In this document: piece by piece, positions 1 to 8,958 of the stretch
How the letters are laid out: every line of letters begins with the position of its first letter
Numbering within the stretch: the first letter of the stretch is position 1
Translations under genes and position numbers: made by a program
Origin: Aquilaria yunnanensis
Lineage: Eukaryota; Streptophyta; Magnoliopsida; Malvales; Thymelaeaceae
NCBI GenBank assembly: GCA_039654915.1
Contig: CM077594.1
Location: 16,677,001 to 16,741,000 of the forward strand
DNA: 64,000 nucleotides
Reading direction: 5' to 3'
The notes under the pieces: generated by a model
Database searches by the model: none
The model's input: only the letters and a program-made list of their open reading frames with translations
Told to the model about the DNA's origin: nothing

Positions 1-74
1 TTTATCCATATTGTGAATATGGATTTTTATCTTTATATTTATTTAATTTATTTAGTTAAAAAAAAGGTTGATAT

Positions 75-116
75 TTTCCAAACCGTAGATCCTGACGGAT
101 CATCCGGATATGGAAG
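75..116. repeat. LTR stem-loop motif, copy 3 (3' LTR)
   Basis: This is a 42-nt unit with three nested stems: TTTCCA with TGGAAG (one G-T wobble), CCG with CGG, GATCC with GGATC, and a TGAC loop. The bases differ from the sister motifs, but each change is matched on the opposite arm. Confidence 0.7.
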
Positions 117-461
117 TTAATTTAATGTTAATTAATTATTTAATTCTTATTTATTATAGAATTAATTATTAGTTTAACTTATAAGTCTTTTTTATTAAAT
201 TTGTTAATGATTTTAAAAATCTTTCTTTTTTTATATCTTATTATTCTTTTCTTTCTTTTCTTTTCTTTTCTTTATCTTTTTGATTTTCATCTTTCTCTTA
301 TCTTTCTTTTCTTTTTCTTATCTGATTTTTCTTGTTTAATGAAGGATATTTATTATTTAAAGAATTACTCAATTTATAAAAGAATAAAAAAAATTAATTA
401 ATTTTTTATTTAATAAGAAGTTAATTTAAAGGAATCAAAGAGTTTAAAAATAAAAATCTTT

Positions 462-563
462 GATCATGGTACGGGGCGTTGTTACTCAGCCAGACCCTCT
501 TCACCAGGTGAAGCAGCTCAAAAGCGGGCACGAGACAGTTTCCAGCCAATATACCATGAACTA
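462..563. other. Structured 100-bp block in the LTR, possible unrecognised gene fragment
   Basis: A moderately GC-rich island in AT-rich DNA is bounded by CATGGTA and TACCATG, with an internal CTTCACC/GGTGAAG hairpin. It is duplicated at about 15167-15268. It is open in more than one frame (for example 31 codons from an ATG at 466 on the plus strand), but no protein family is recognisable. A conserved RNA structure or an old captured exon are both possible. Confidence 0.3.
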
Positions 564-912
564 AAAATTTTTTTTTTTTTTTTACTTAACAACATGGTTC
601 AGATTTATTTTACATATATATTTTTTTATGGCTAATTTCTTTAAATGAAATGAGTTTAACCATAAAATAAAGAAAAATTAAATAACAATAAATAAAGTGG
701 AGGTTTTCTTCTTTTTTTTTTTTTATTTATTTTGAACATCCATTTAAGAAAATAAAAGGTGCATAAATTAAATAACACATGCAAATAGATAATGGGAAAA
801 CACATAAAGTAAACAAAAGAATATCAAAAGATGATATATAAATAAATAAAGTGGGGCTTTTTTTGGCCATCCACTTTTTTTAAAGAAATGAATACGAGGC
901 ATAACCTTCCAT

Positions 913-955
<43 letters not shown>

Positions 956-1260
956 TAATAATTATGTTTAATTATGCCTAAGCTTAATGTTAATTTCTAA
1001 ACGAATTTATGCCTTTAATTTGCTGAACAAAACAAATCCATAAAAGGAAATAAATGCCAATAAACCAATGGCCATATTACAAATTAGAACAACATAGGAT
1101 CTCAATTAGACAAATCAAATAAATGCAGGGGTAAAAATTAAAATTATGCTGAAATTATGGACTTTCATAACTGGGTCAATAACGAGCCGATTTGCGATCC
1201 GGGTTTCATTATTTGATTTTTAATTTTTGCTTTTTGTTTGCTTTAAATAATATCAATTAA

Positions 1261-1297
1261 TATCCAAACCATGGATTCTAACCGAATCATCTGGATA
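1261..1297. repeat. LTR stem-loop motif, copy 4 (3' LTR)
   Basis: Stems are TATCC with GGATA, CCA with TGG, and GATTC with GAATC. The loop is TAACC. The outer stem is shifted and shorter than in the sister copies. Confidence 0.65.
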
Positions 1298-1670
1298 TAG
1301 ATTTTTGATTTACTAGTTCTAAATTCATTCTTGAATTTTCATTAAAATCTGCTCAGAATTAAATCTCGTAAATATGACCCCTTTTTTTTTTATACGTTAT
1401 GTAAACATGAGTTTTAAATTTATGCTAACTATTAAAATTAAAATCAAATAAATAGGTAAAAATCTGACCTAACCTAAAATTGCAATTTTATATAATATTG
1501 ATCACAGACTAATTCATAATTCTCGAAATAATAAACCAACAACAAAAAAAAAAAAAAAAAAAAGAAATAAAAACATAAAACAATACTGTCAGTGATGAAT
1601 ATGCAAAATAGGAGAACATTAATGACTTAAATGAATAAAAACAAAGAGAATCAAGGGCTAAATGAGAATT

Positions 1671-1862
1671 TTACCCAAAAATTTGATTGAGTCGAGAAAC
1701 AAACGCAAGTCGCGACTGGCGGGCCTTCTTCTCCGGCGTATAATCATTCTCGACAGTTAAGAATTTCCTGACGTACTCGACGCTCTTGTTCTCGATCCTC
1801 TTGGCGATCGTTTGGTTGAGCAGCTCGAGAAGGTCCTTGATTTTGAGGTAGTTGGCGGTGCA
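1671..1862 (-). pseudogene. Captured SKP1-like C-terminal fragment in the 3' LTR
   Basis: The minus strand is open for 63 codons followed by a stop. The translation has the hallmarks of the C-terminal helices of SKP1/ASK proteins (SCF ubiquitin-ligase adaptors): TANYLKIKDLLELLNQTIA, then a KSVEYVRKF segment, then an NDYTPEKK segment. In SKP1 this part contacts F-box proteins. The BTB/POZ half is absent. The usual acidic WAFE ending is replaced by an unrelated tail, and no initiator is visible, so this is a gene fragment. The block is GC-richer than its surroundings. The other LTR has the same fragment at 16381-16572, so it was present before the last transposition. Confidence 0.8.
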
Positions 1863-1933
1863 CGATTGGATTTTTTTGCTATTTAATTTAATTTAATTTT
1901 TATTTTTATTTTTTTTTAGATAATTTCAATTAA

Positions 1934-1976
1934 TATCCAAGCCATGGATTCTAACCGAATCATCTGGACATGGATA
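1934..1976. repeat. LTR stem-loop motif, copy 5 (3' LTR)
   Basis: This is a 43-nt unit with perfect TATCCA/TGGATA, CCA/TGG and GATTC/GAATC stems and a TAACC loop. Confidence 0.7.
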
Positions 1977-2319
1977 GATGATCCATCTTAGGACGGATTT
2001 CTAATAAATTTAAATATTAATTAACCAATAATTTGATACAGATTAATATATTACAAAAATAAAAATTAAACTATTCTAAAATCCAATAAATATACATGAA
2101 TATACATATCAAATCATAATCCTATATTATTTTCCATGTCGATTCAATGATCAAATTTTAATGAAAGGGAAAGCCAATAATAACAAATAAAAACAAAGAA
2201 AAGAACATACAATAAAAAGGCTGCTGTCAGTGACTAATCTGCAAGATAAAATATGTTAGTGACTTAAATGAATAAAAAAAGAAAGCTAAGGATTAAACAA
2301 TGATTTTACCCAAAAAAAA

Positions 2320-2860
2320 TCAAAAGTTTGACTTGGTGAATAGTTTAAAAACGAAACGCGTCTTCTTCGCAGCAGAGGAGCACAGCAGCAGGGGATGCGA
2401 GGCGCGATGGATTCGACGACTACGCGGCGTGGAGGGGGCGCGGCCAGCAGGGGATGGACCAGGCATGGAGGGGCTCGGAGCGAGCACGGCAACAGGGACG
2501 AATGGAGGGGCTGGGAGTCAGTGGTGGCATCAGCTGGAATGGAGGCGCGCGGAAGCGTCGGGCAGCAGGGAGGCGACCAAGGGAGACGCGGCGAACGGCG
2601 GAGGGGCAGCAGCAAAGGGAGACGCGTCCGCGCACAAGGCAGGGAGACGGGCCGACGGCGCGAGGAGGGCGGAGTAGGAGTGCTGTGCGCGTGACGGTGG
2701 AGGGGTTGGCAGTGGGGCGAGGAAATGGTTATGGCGGAGAAAGTGGGAAGAGAAGAAGAAGGAGGAGCTGAGAGAAAATTTCATTCGAGGGAGAGAGAGA
2801 GAACTCCAGCTGAGCGTCAGAGAGAGAAGAGAGCCAGAGCTCTGTGAGAGAGAAGAGAGA
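2320..2860. other. GC-rich leader block of unknown origin in the 3' LTR
   Basis: The base composition changes sharply to GC-rich, rich in GGAG/GGCG on the plus strand, and is followed by a purine-rich stretch (GAGAGAGA) to about 2860. The duplicate is at 17030-17575. Overlapping ORFs exist in several frames on both strands but have low-complexity R/G/A/P composition and no recognisable domain. On the element's sense strand this is pyrimidine-rich followed by GC-rich sequence, plausibly the 5' leader. An unrecognised captured gene piece is an alternative. Confidence 0.4.
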
Positions 2861-3266
2861 AATTTTTTTTTTTTTTCTAAGAGAGCCCCTCTGAGAGGGA
2901 GAGAAGATAAGATTTTCTCTCCAATGATAGAGGCCTAGAGCCTTCTAAAAATATCCGAGCCTTTCCCCAGGAAGGCTCAGCTGGGGAAGGAATTTTCTGT
3001 TTTTTTTTAATTTTAATTTAATTAATTAATTTTTTTTAATTAATTAATAATTAGTTAAGAAATAATTAATAATTAATTAATATTTCTAATACACACATAC
3101 AGATATATATGTATACCTATATATATATTTTAACTAACACCATATGACAAAAATGTCCCCCACTAAACTAATAATATATTATTTTTGTTAAATTAATTTT
3201 TTTAGTTAATAATTATTAATTAATTAATTTTTTTTTTTAATAGTCGGACGAAATTGGGTGTCAACA

Positions 3267-3281
3267 GCTGCGCCTCTTTGC
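3267..3281 (-). other. Polypurine-tract-like sequence next to the 3' LTR
   Basis: On the minus strand it reads GCAAAGAGGCGCAGC immediately before the TGTTGACACC start of the 3' LTR. This is where the plus-strand primer of reverse transcription belongs, and together with the PBS it fixes the element on the minus strand. Two pyrimidines interrupt the tract. Confidence 0.6.
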
Positions 3282-3371
3282 ATGCTTCATGGGACATGAT
3301 GTATGCAAAGTCGTTATCAAATTTCGTCCGGCTTAGCTAGGCATTTAGAATTTTCTCGTCGCCTAAACTCA

Positions 3372-5598
3372 GAGGTTAAGGAATCTTCCTTAGAGCCTCT
3401 GCGATAGGAACTCTCCTATCATTGAAGGGAAAATTTGATAATTTTGAGGTTAAGGGTCCTACCTTAGAACCTCGACGATAGGAACTCTCCTATCGTTTGA
3501 AGGAAAATTGATGATTTTGAGGTTAAGGGTCCTACCTTAAAACCTCGACGATAGGAACTGTCCTATCGTTTGAAGGAAAATTGATGATTTTGAGGTTAAG
3601 GGTCCTACCTTAAAACCTCGACGATAGGAACTCTCCTATCGTTTGAAGGAAAATTGATGATTTTGAGGTTAAGGGTCCTACCTTAGAACCTCGACGATAG
3701 GAACTCTCCTATCGTTTGAAGGAAAATTGATGATTTTGAGGTTAAGGGCCCTACCTTAGAACCTCGACGATAGGAACTCTCCTATCGTTTGAAGAAAAAT
3801 TCATTGTTTTGAGGTTAAGGGTCCTACCTTAGAACCTCGACGATAGGAACTCTCCTATCGTTTGAAGGAAAATTGATGATTTTAAGGTTAAGGGTCCTAC
3901 CTTAGAACCTCGACGATAGGAACTCTCCTATCGTTTGAAGGAAAATTGATTGTTTTGAGGTTAAGGGTCCTACCTTAAAACCTCGACGATAGAAACTCTC
4001 CTATCGTTTGAAGGAAAATTGATGATTTTGAGGTTAAGGGTCCTACCTTAGAACCTCGACGATAGGAACTCTCCTATCGTTTGAAGGAAAATTGATTGTT
4101 TTGAGGTTAAGGGTCCTACCTTAGAACCTCGACGATAGGAACTCTCCTATCGTTTGAAGGAAAATTGATGATTTTGAGGTTAAGGGCCCTACCTTAGAAC
4201 CTCGACGATAGGAACTCTCCTATCGTTTGAAGGAAAATTGATTGTTTTGAGGTTAAGGGTCCTACCTTAAAATCTCGAAGATAGGAACTCTCCTATCGTT
4301 TGAAGGAAAATTGATTATTTTGAGGTTAAGGGTCCTACCTTAGAACCTCGACGATAGGAACTCTCCTATCGTTTGAAGGAAAATTGATTGTTTTGAGGTT
4401 AAGGGTCCTACTTTAGAACCTCGACGATAGGAACTCTCCTATCGTTTGAAGGAAAATTGATTGTTTTGAGGTTAAGGGTCCTACCTTAGAACCTCGACGA
4501 TAGGAACTCTCCTATCGTTTGAAGGAAAATTGATGATTTTGAGGTTAAGGGTCCTACCTTAGAACCTCGACGATAGGAACTCTCCTATCGTTTGAAGGAA
4601 AATTGATTGTTTTGAGGTTAAGGGCCCTACCTTAGAACCTCGACGATAGGAACTCTCCTATCGTTTGAAGGAAAATTGATTGTTTTGAGGTTAAGGGTCC
4701 TACCTTAGAACCTCGACGATAGGAACTCTCCTATCGTTTGAAGGAAAATTGATGATTTTGAGGTTAAGGGTCCTACCTTAGAACCTCGACGATAGGAACT
4801 CTCCTATCGTTTGAAGGAAAATTGATTGTTTTGAGGTTAAGGGTCCTACCTTAGAACCTCGACGATAGGAACTCTCCTATCGTTTGAAGGAAAATTGATG
4901 ATTTTGAGGTTAAGGGCCCTACCTTAGAACCTCGATGAATGAAAATTGATAATTTTGAGGTTAAGGGTCCTACCTTAGAACCTCGACGATAGGAACTCTC
5001 CTATCGTTTGAAGGAAAATTGATGATTTTGAGGTTAATGGCCCTACCTTAGAACCTCGACGATAGGAACTCTCCTATCGTTTGAAGGAAAATAGATTATT
5101 TTGAGGTTAAGGGTCCTACCTTAGAACCTCGATGAATGAAAATTGATAATTTTGAGGTTAAGGGTCCTACCTTAGAACCTCGACGATAGGAACTCTCCTA
5201 TCATTTGAAGGAAAATTGATGATTTTGAGGTTAAGGGCCCTACCTTAGAACCTCGACGATAGGAACTCTCCTATCGTTTGAAGGAAAATTGATGATTTTA
5301 AGGTTAAGGGCCCTACCTTAGAACCTTGATGAATGAAAATTGATAATTTTGAGGTTATGGGTCCTACCTTAGAACCTCGACGATAGGAACTCTCCTATCG
5401 TTTGAAGGAAAATAGATTATTTTGAGGTTAAGGGTCCTACCTTAGAACCTCGATGAATGAAAATTGATAATTTTGAGGTTAAGGGTCCTACCTTAGAACC
5501 TCGACGATAGGAACTCTCCTATCGTTTGAAGGAAAATAGATTATTTTGAGGTTAAGGGTCCTACCTTAGAACCTCGATGAATGAAAATTGATAATTTT
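3372..5598. repeat. 32-unit tandem array, 73-bp hairpin unit with 51-bp variants
   Basis: Units begin GAGGTTAAGG at 3372, 3446, 3519, 3592 and so on every 73 bp to 4906. From there 51-bp units are interspersed (starting at 4906, 5103, 5300, 5424 and 5548). Each full unit holds two inverted repeats: GAGGTTAAGG against CCTTagAACCTC, and CGATAGGA-ACTC-TCCTATCG with an 8-bp perfect stem. The 51-bp variant lacks exactly the second hairpin. The array lies between the LOG-like gene and the polypurine tract, so it would be in the 3' part of element RNA. Tandem repeats in this position occur in some plant retroelements, but the hairpin content here is unusual. I see no coding potential. Confidence 0.95.
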
Positions 5599-6137
5599 TG
5601 TGGAGAAAAACTCTTTCCTCCTTTTTAAGTACCTCAGACAATCGAAGTTGAAATGTTCTATTCGGAAGTGTGAATTTTCATAATAGGTGAGTGCAGAAAT
5701 TTATACTTCGATAAGATGAGTGAATCTTGATGATGACAATAACACTAACAAATTATGTAGAGGGAACGGATGTTTGGAATCAATATCCAAGGTTCATATA
5801 ATATTTTCTTCAGTAAATATAGATTCCCTTGTGAGATATGTCATCCAAATAAGGTTAAAGCTTAACTACCCCAAAATGTTATGCCTAGTAGACATAGTAG
5901 GATGCGTCTCAAGAGTAATAAAAATTACTCTTTACTCAGCCATTCCAACCTAAAGGCATTGCCCTATGGTTTTAATATCAGCATGGACGAAACTATCTTA
6001 TATATAAAAAAAGAAATTCCCTGTAAAGAAAAACTGAAACGCGAAAGAAAATGCTAATAATAAAACTAAAGGACAAGAAAAAAGGATCAGATCGCTTCTT
6101 TCTTCCACAATACTTCAACAGGGTGAGTAGAGGACCA
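5599..6137. other. Non-coding spacer between the LOG-like gene and the hairpin array
   Basis: About 540 bp follow the LOG stop codon on the element's sense strand and probably include its 3' untranslated region. No repeat or reading frame can be supported. Confidence 0.5.
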
Positions 6138-6767
6138 TTATGGGAGTGAACTGGTCGGGAAAGACTGTCGTGTCCAATCTATCTGAATCATTGCTGGATC
6201 TGATTCAGGAACAAAAGCTTGTATTTTATCTAGCAATTCTTCAGCAGTTGTTGCGGATATTATAATTCGCCGTGCCACTCTTGATATGAAATTCTTCTGC
6301 ATAGCATAATCCATAAAAGCTATCAGACCTGTAAAGAAATTGTTAACATTCAATAGCCCAATAGGTTTCTTATGCAAATTAAGTTGGGCCATGGAAGCGA
6401 TTTGGAAGACTTCTCCTAATGTACCAAAACCGCCGGGTAAAGCGATGAAAGCATCAGCATTTAAAAGCATTTGTAGCACACGTTCTTGCAGATTTTTGAC
6501 CACTAGCTCCTCTCCGATCGTGCCCCCAGAAATAAACTTCAAAGGTCCTGGGATAATGCCTAGAACTTGACTTCCTCCTAAAGATGCTGCTGATGCTACG
6601 CCTCCCATTAATCCGACACTACCTCCTCCATAAACTAAATGTATTTTACGCTCAGCTAATACTCTACCCAAATGGTTGGCTGCCTTTAAATATTCTTCAT
6701 CTTTTCCAGGAAAAGCCCCAGAAAATACACAAATACTTCGGGATTTACGAGTTGAGGTTTTCTCCAT
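6138..6767 (-). CDS. LOG: LONELY GUY-like cytokinin riboside 5'-monophosphate phosphoribohydrolase, intronless
   Basis: This family releases active cytokinin bases from cytokinin nucleotides in one step, in cytosol and nucleus. The intact 209-residue ORF matches the usual LOG length. Visible motifs are an N-terminal ICVFSG strand and loop, YGGGSVGLMG at residues 46-55, an ER pair at 95-96, and the signature PGGFGTLGE at 111-119 (PGGxGTxxE, nucleotide binding and catalysis). KPIGLLN and a TAEELL-type C-terminal helix follow. I chose the ATG at 6767 because homology begins there; the frame is open 29 codons further upstream to 6854. Plant LOG genes normally have several introns, so a single exon points to a retrocopy. 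It replaces typical wording at several family positions (for example AQLNLH after the signature), so it is divergent. It lies in sense orientation in the retroelement, next to the CRP-like genes, with a shared TATA module. Activity is not demonstrated. Confidence 0.88.
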   Translation of the reverse strand: MEKTSTRKSRSICVFSGAFPGKDEEYLKAANHLGRVLAERKIHLVYGGGSVGLMGGVASAASLGGSQVLGIIPGPLKFISGGTIGEELVVKNLQERVLQMLLNADAFIALPGGFGTLGEVFQIASMAQLNLHKKPIGLLNVNNFFTGLIAFMDYAMQKNFISRVARRIIISATTAEELLDKIQAFVPESDPAMIQIDWTRQSFPTSSLP

Positions 6768-6800
6768 TCCTATCCTTACCCTTGTGAGAAAAGAGGATAT

Positions 6801-6807
6801 ATTTATA
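6801..6807 (-). promoter_or_regulatory. TATA box of the LOG-like gene
   Basis: On the minus strand CTTCATCTCTATAAATATAT lies 34 bp upstream of the ATG. It closely matches the TTCATCACTATAAAT module in front of the two intact CRP-like genes. The very short predicted leader is a caveat. Confidence 0.55.
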
Positions 6808-6854
6808 GAGATGAAGAGATAAGGCAATAATTTTATTTTCAAGAATGGATACAT

Positions 6855-7310
6855 TATTGCCAGCTATTCACAGTAGTCACGAGTATGACTCTGGTCAGGT
6901 ATGGGTACACTATCGTTAAAAGAGGAGGAAAATTTTCAAAATAGCTGCTAGCATGTATAGTAGTCACTACTGTAGCTTACGTCAGGAGTAGGTACGTGAT
7001 TGTTGGAAGAGAAGGAAAATTTCAAAAGTGGCAGCTATATACAGTAGTCCGTGTCAGGAGTGGGTACATTATTGCCAAAGGGGAGGAAAATTTCAAAAGC
7101 GACAGCTAGCACGTACAGTAATCGTGACTATGGCTCATGTCAGGAGTGGATACATTATCCGCTGAAAGGGGAGGAAAATTTCAACAGCGACAGCTAGCAC
7201 GTACAGTAATCGTGACTTTGGTTCATGTCAGGAATGGATACATTATCGCCGAAAGGGGAGGAAATTTTCAAAAGCGACAGCTAGCACGTACAGTAATCGT
7301 GACTTTGATC
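6855..7310. repeat. Six-unit minisatellite, 74-88 bp period, between LOG-like and CRP-like genes
   Basis: The core ACAGTA(A/G)TCGTGACT recurs at about 6870, 6957, 7041, 7115, 7203 and 7290, each copy with a GGGGAGGAAAATTTCAAAAG block. The last units are most alike. The same core is found once after each CRP-like gene (near 8055 and 8895), so the array appears to be an expansion of the intergenic module. Confidence 0.8.
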
Positions 7311-7355
7311 CTCGTCTTCCACTGGCTTTGCGTCCAGTAATGGCTTCAATGCTTT

Positions 7356-7904
7356 CTATGAATCGGTGATTTGCATCTCATTTAGCTTTCTCACAAACTG
7401 GCAAACAGGGTCGTTTAGGGTCAGATTCCCAAGACTGTAACGATCTCGTTCTTTTTGGAAAATTATCCATAATCCAACAACCTCAAATTGCACTATTCTG
7501 CAAGAATGCGCTTCAAGAACCTCTCGGATATCTTCCAGAGATTCCTTACGCAAGCCATTCTTGATGAATTTTATTCTATCTTCACGATTTCTGGTAATCA
7601 CTCCTGGAGAACGACATTTAGCACCACAAATCCACCATCCACAATTATGACAAACGCCTAGCCTCTTTGCTCTTCTTTTTTTTGCATAAGCGCTTTTACC
7701 AAAGCCGGGCATACGGGGAAAGAACGCTTCTGGAACTTCACCAGCTGAACGAACCTTAGCTTCAATTAGCCACCGCACATTATCAGGAATGCCTTTGTGC
7801 ATAAATACTCTGAATCGTTCACATCTAGCTTGATAAATCTTTTTAAGAACATTTATTGGGAAGGAAGGAAAATACTTTCGTAGGGCGGAAAGAGAAGACT
7901 CCAT
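7356..7904 (-). CDS. CRP-like nucleic-acid-binding protein, copy A (carlavirus C4-like)
   Basis: An intact ORF of 182 residues, with the start placed at the ATG aligned with copies B and C (an in-frame ATG at 7919 would add five residues). After an N-terminal helical part come a basic stretch near residues 69-81 with the pattern G-K-S-x-Y-A-K-K-R-R-A, and a compact cysteine cluster C85-x2-C88-x4-C93-x3-C97. A segment with NREDxxKFIKNG follows. This order (basic patch, cysteine finger, then a short FI-x2-G segment) is that of the cysteine-rich proteins of carlaviruses and relatives, which bind nucleic acid and act in silencing suppression or host transcription. Those are usually nearer 100-120 residues and have wider finger spacing. 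The resemblance is therefore to the core, and a viral origin is inference. It is the first of three tandem copies and lies upstream of the LOG-like gene on the same strand. Confidence 0.7.
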   Translation of the reverse strand: MESSLSALRKYFPSFPINVLKKIYQARCERFRVFMHKGIPDNVRWLIEAKVRSAGEVPEAFFPRMPGFGKSAYAKKRRAKRLGVCHNCGWWICGAKCRSPGVITRNREDRIKFIKNGLRKESLEDIREVLEAHSCRIVQFEVVGLWIIFQKERDRYSLGNLTLNDPVCQFVRKLNEMQITDS

Positions 7905-7963
7905 TGATGAATGAGGCAAAGAAAGAAATTAGTGATTGTAGAAAACGAAAATAACTAACACAT

Positions 7964-7970
7964 ATTTATA
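7964..7970 (-). promoter_or_regulatory. TATA box of CRP-like copy A
   Basis: On the minus strand TTCATCACTATAAATATGTG lies about 60 bp upstream of the ATG at 7904. It is nearly identical to the module before copy B and very like the one before LOG. Confidence 0.6.
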
Positions 7971-8120
7971 GTGATGAAATGGATAATGCGTTAATTACAC
8001 TTACAGAAGCAAGTACATTATTGTCAAAAGAAAAGACAAATGACAGCTTATATGTACAGCAATCATGACTGTGGCTCTCATCTTCCACTGATTTATGTCC
8101 AGTAATGGCTTCAATGCCTT

Positions 8121-8669
8121 CTATAAGTCGGGGATTTGCTTCCCATCCAGTTTCCTTACAAACTGACAAACAGGGTCGTTTAAAGTCACATTCCCAAGAC
8201 TGTAACGATCTCGTTCTTTATGGTAAGTCCTCCACAATTTGACAATTTGACCTTGTACTTTTCCACAAGAATGCGTTTCAAGAGTCTCTCGGATATCTTC
8301 CAGAGATTCCTTACGCAGGCCATTCTTAATGAATTTTCTTTTATCTTCACGATTTGTGGAGATGTATCCTAAAGAGCGACATTTAGTATTACAATTCCAT
8401 CGCCCACATTTATAACACACGCCTAGTCTCTTTGCTCTTCGCCTTTTGGCATAACGGCTTTTACCTAAACCGGGCATGCGGGGCATAAATGCATCTGGAA
8501 CTTCACCCGCCAAACGGACCTTAGCTTCAATTATCCACTGCACATTATCGGGAATACCTTTGCGTGTAAAAACTCTGATTCTTTCACATCTAGCAAGGTA
8601 GATCTTTTTAAGGACTTTTATTGGAAGGGAGGGAAAGTATTTTCGTAGTGCAGAAAGAGTAGAATCCAT
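8121..8669 (-). CDS. CRP-like nucleic-acid-binding protein, copy B (carlavirus C4-like)
   Basis: An intact ORF of 182 residues, exactly the length of copy A. It has the same plan: an N-terminal helical part with KKIYLARCER, a basic run near 70-81 (GKSRYAKRRRAKR), the cysteine cluster C85, C88, C93, C97, an NREDKRKFIKNG segment and a C-terminal NDPVCQFVRKL segment shared with copy A. Of the three copies it has the clearest similarity to the virus CRP core. Its start lies 765 bp from that of copy A and 839 bp from copy C, with related spacers, so gene and flanks were duplicated together. Both undamaged copies keep the same length and cysteines despite many substitutions, which hints at past selection. 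A host zinc-knuckle family that I do not recognise remains possible. Confidence 0.7.
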   Translation of the reverse strand: MDSTLSALRKYFPSLPIKVLKKIYLARCERIRVFTRKGIPDNVQWIIEAKVRLAGEVPDAFMPRMPGLGKSRYAKRRRAKRLGVCYKCGRWNCNTKCRSLGYISTNREDKRKFIKNGLRKESLEDIRETLETHSCGKVQGQIVKLWRTYHKERDRYSLGNVTLNDPVCQFVRKLDGKQIPDL

Positions 8670-8789
8670 TGATGAGAGAAGAATTTGAGAGAAGAGGGAA
8701 ATGAATCAGTTATTGTAAGAGACTGGAATAACCGAATTTAGAAGTCACGGGGTATCTTATCCGCTGCTTAATCAGAAGGAAGAACACGC

Positions 8790-8796
8790 ATTTATA
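8790..8796 (-). promoter_or_regulatory. TATA box of CRP-like copy B
   Basis: On the minus strand TTCATCACTATAAATGCGTG lies about 120 bp upstream of the ATG at 8669. The extra distance compared with copy A is a block of about 60 bp that copy A lacks. Confidence 0.6.
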
Positions 8797-8958
8797 GTGA
8801 TGAAAAGGGATAACGTGTCGATTACACTTAGGGGAGCATGTACATCTGTCAAAAGAAAATGCAAACTTTTCCAAATATAACAAACTGTATGTACAGTAAT
8901 TGTGACTGTGACTCACATTTTCCACTGGCTTTACGTCTAGTAACGGCATTAACGGCTT

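Larger units (their letters stand above)
1..3266 (-). repeat. 3' LTR of the retroelement, partial
   Basis: This is the second copy of 14333-17986, with an offset of 14705 at the left and 14720 at the right. The right boundary is the ...TGTCAACA end (on the minus strand the LTR starts TGTTGACACC). The leftmost ~372 bp are missing because the window begins inside it. Comparing the two copies by eye gives about 16 substitutions plus length changes in A, T and TAA runs. That suggests a recent insertion. Confidence 0.93.

Noticed and set aside
201..401. F/L-rich 66-codon ORF in the LTR (copy at 14906-15106)
   Set aside because: It is the translation of a TTTCTTTTC tract. Hydrophobic low complexity, not a gene.
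2286..2771. Overlapping ORFs of 70-125 codons on both strands in the GC-rich LTR block (and the copy at 16996-17404)
   Set aside because: They exist in five frames at once because stop codons are rare in GC-rich DNA. Composition is low complexity and no domain is recognisable.
3372..5598. CRISPR-like array because of regular palindromic repeats
   Set aside because: There are no unique spacers: the whole 73-bp unit repeats, and the context is a plant retroelement.
6768..6854. N-terminal extension of the LOG-like ORF to 238 residues
   Set aside because: The extra 29 codons contain the TATA module shared with the CRP-like genes and have no LOG homology. The ATG at 6767 fits the family length.
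7966..8169. 67-codon minus-strand ORF between CRP copies A and B
   Set aside because: It overlaps the end of copy B in another frame and the conserved spacer. It is a shadow.
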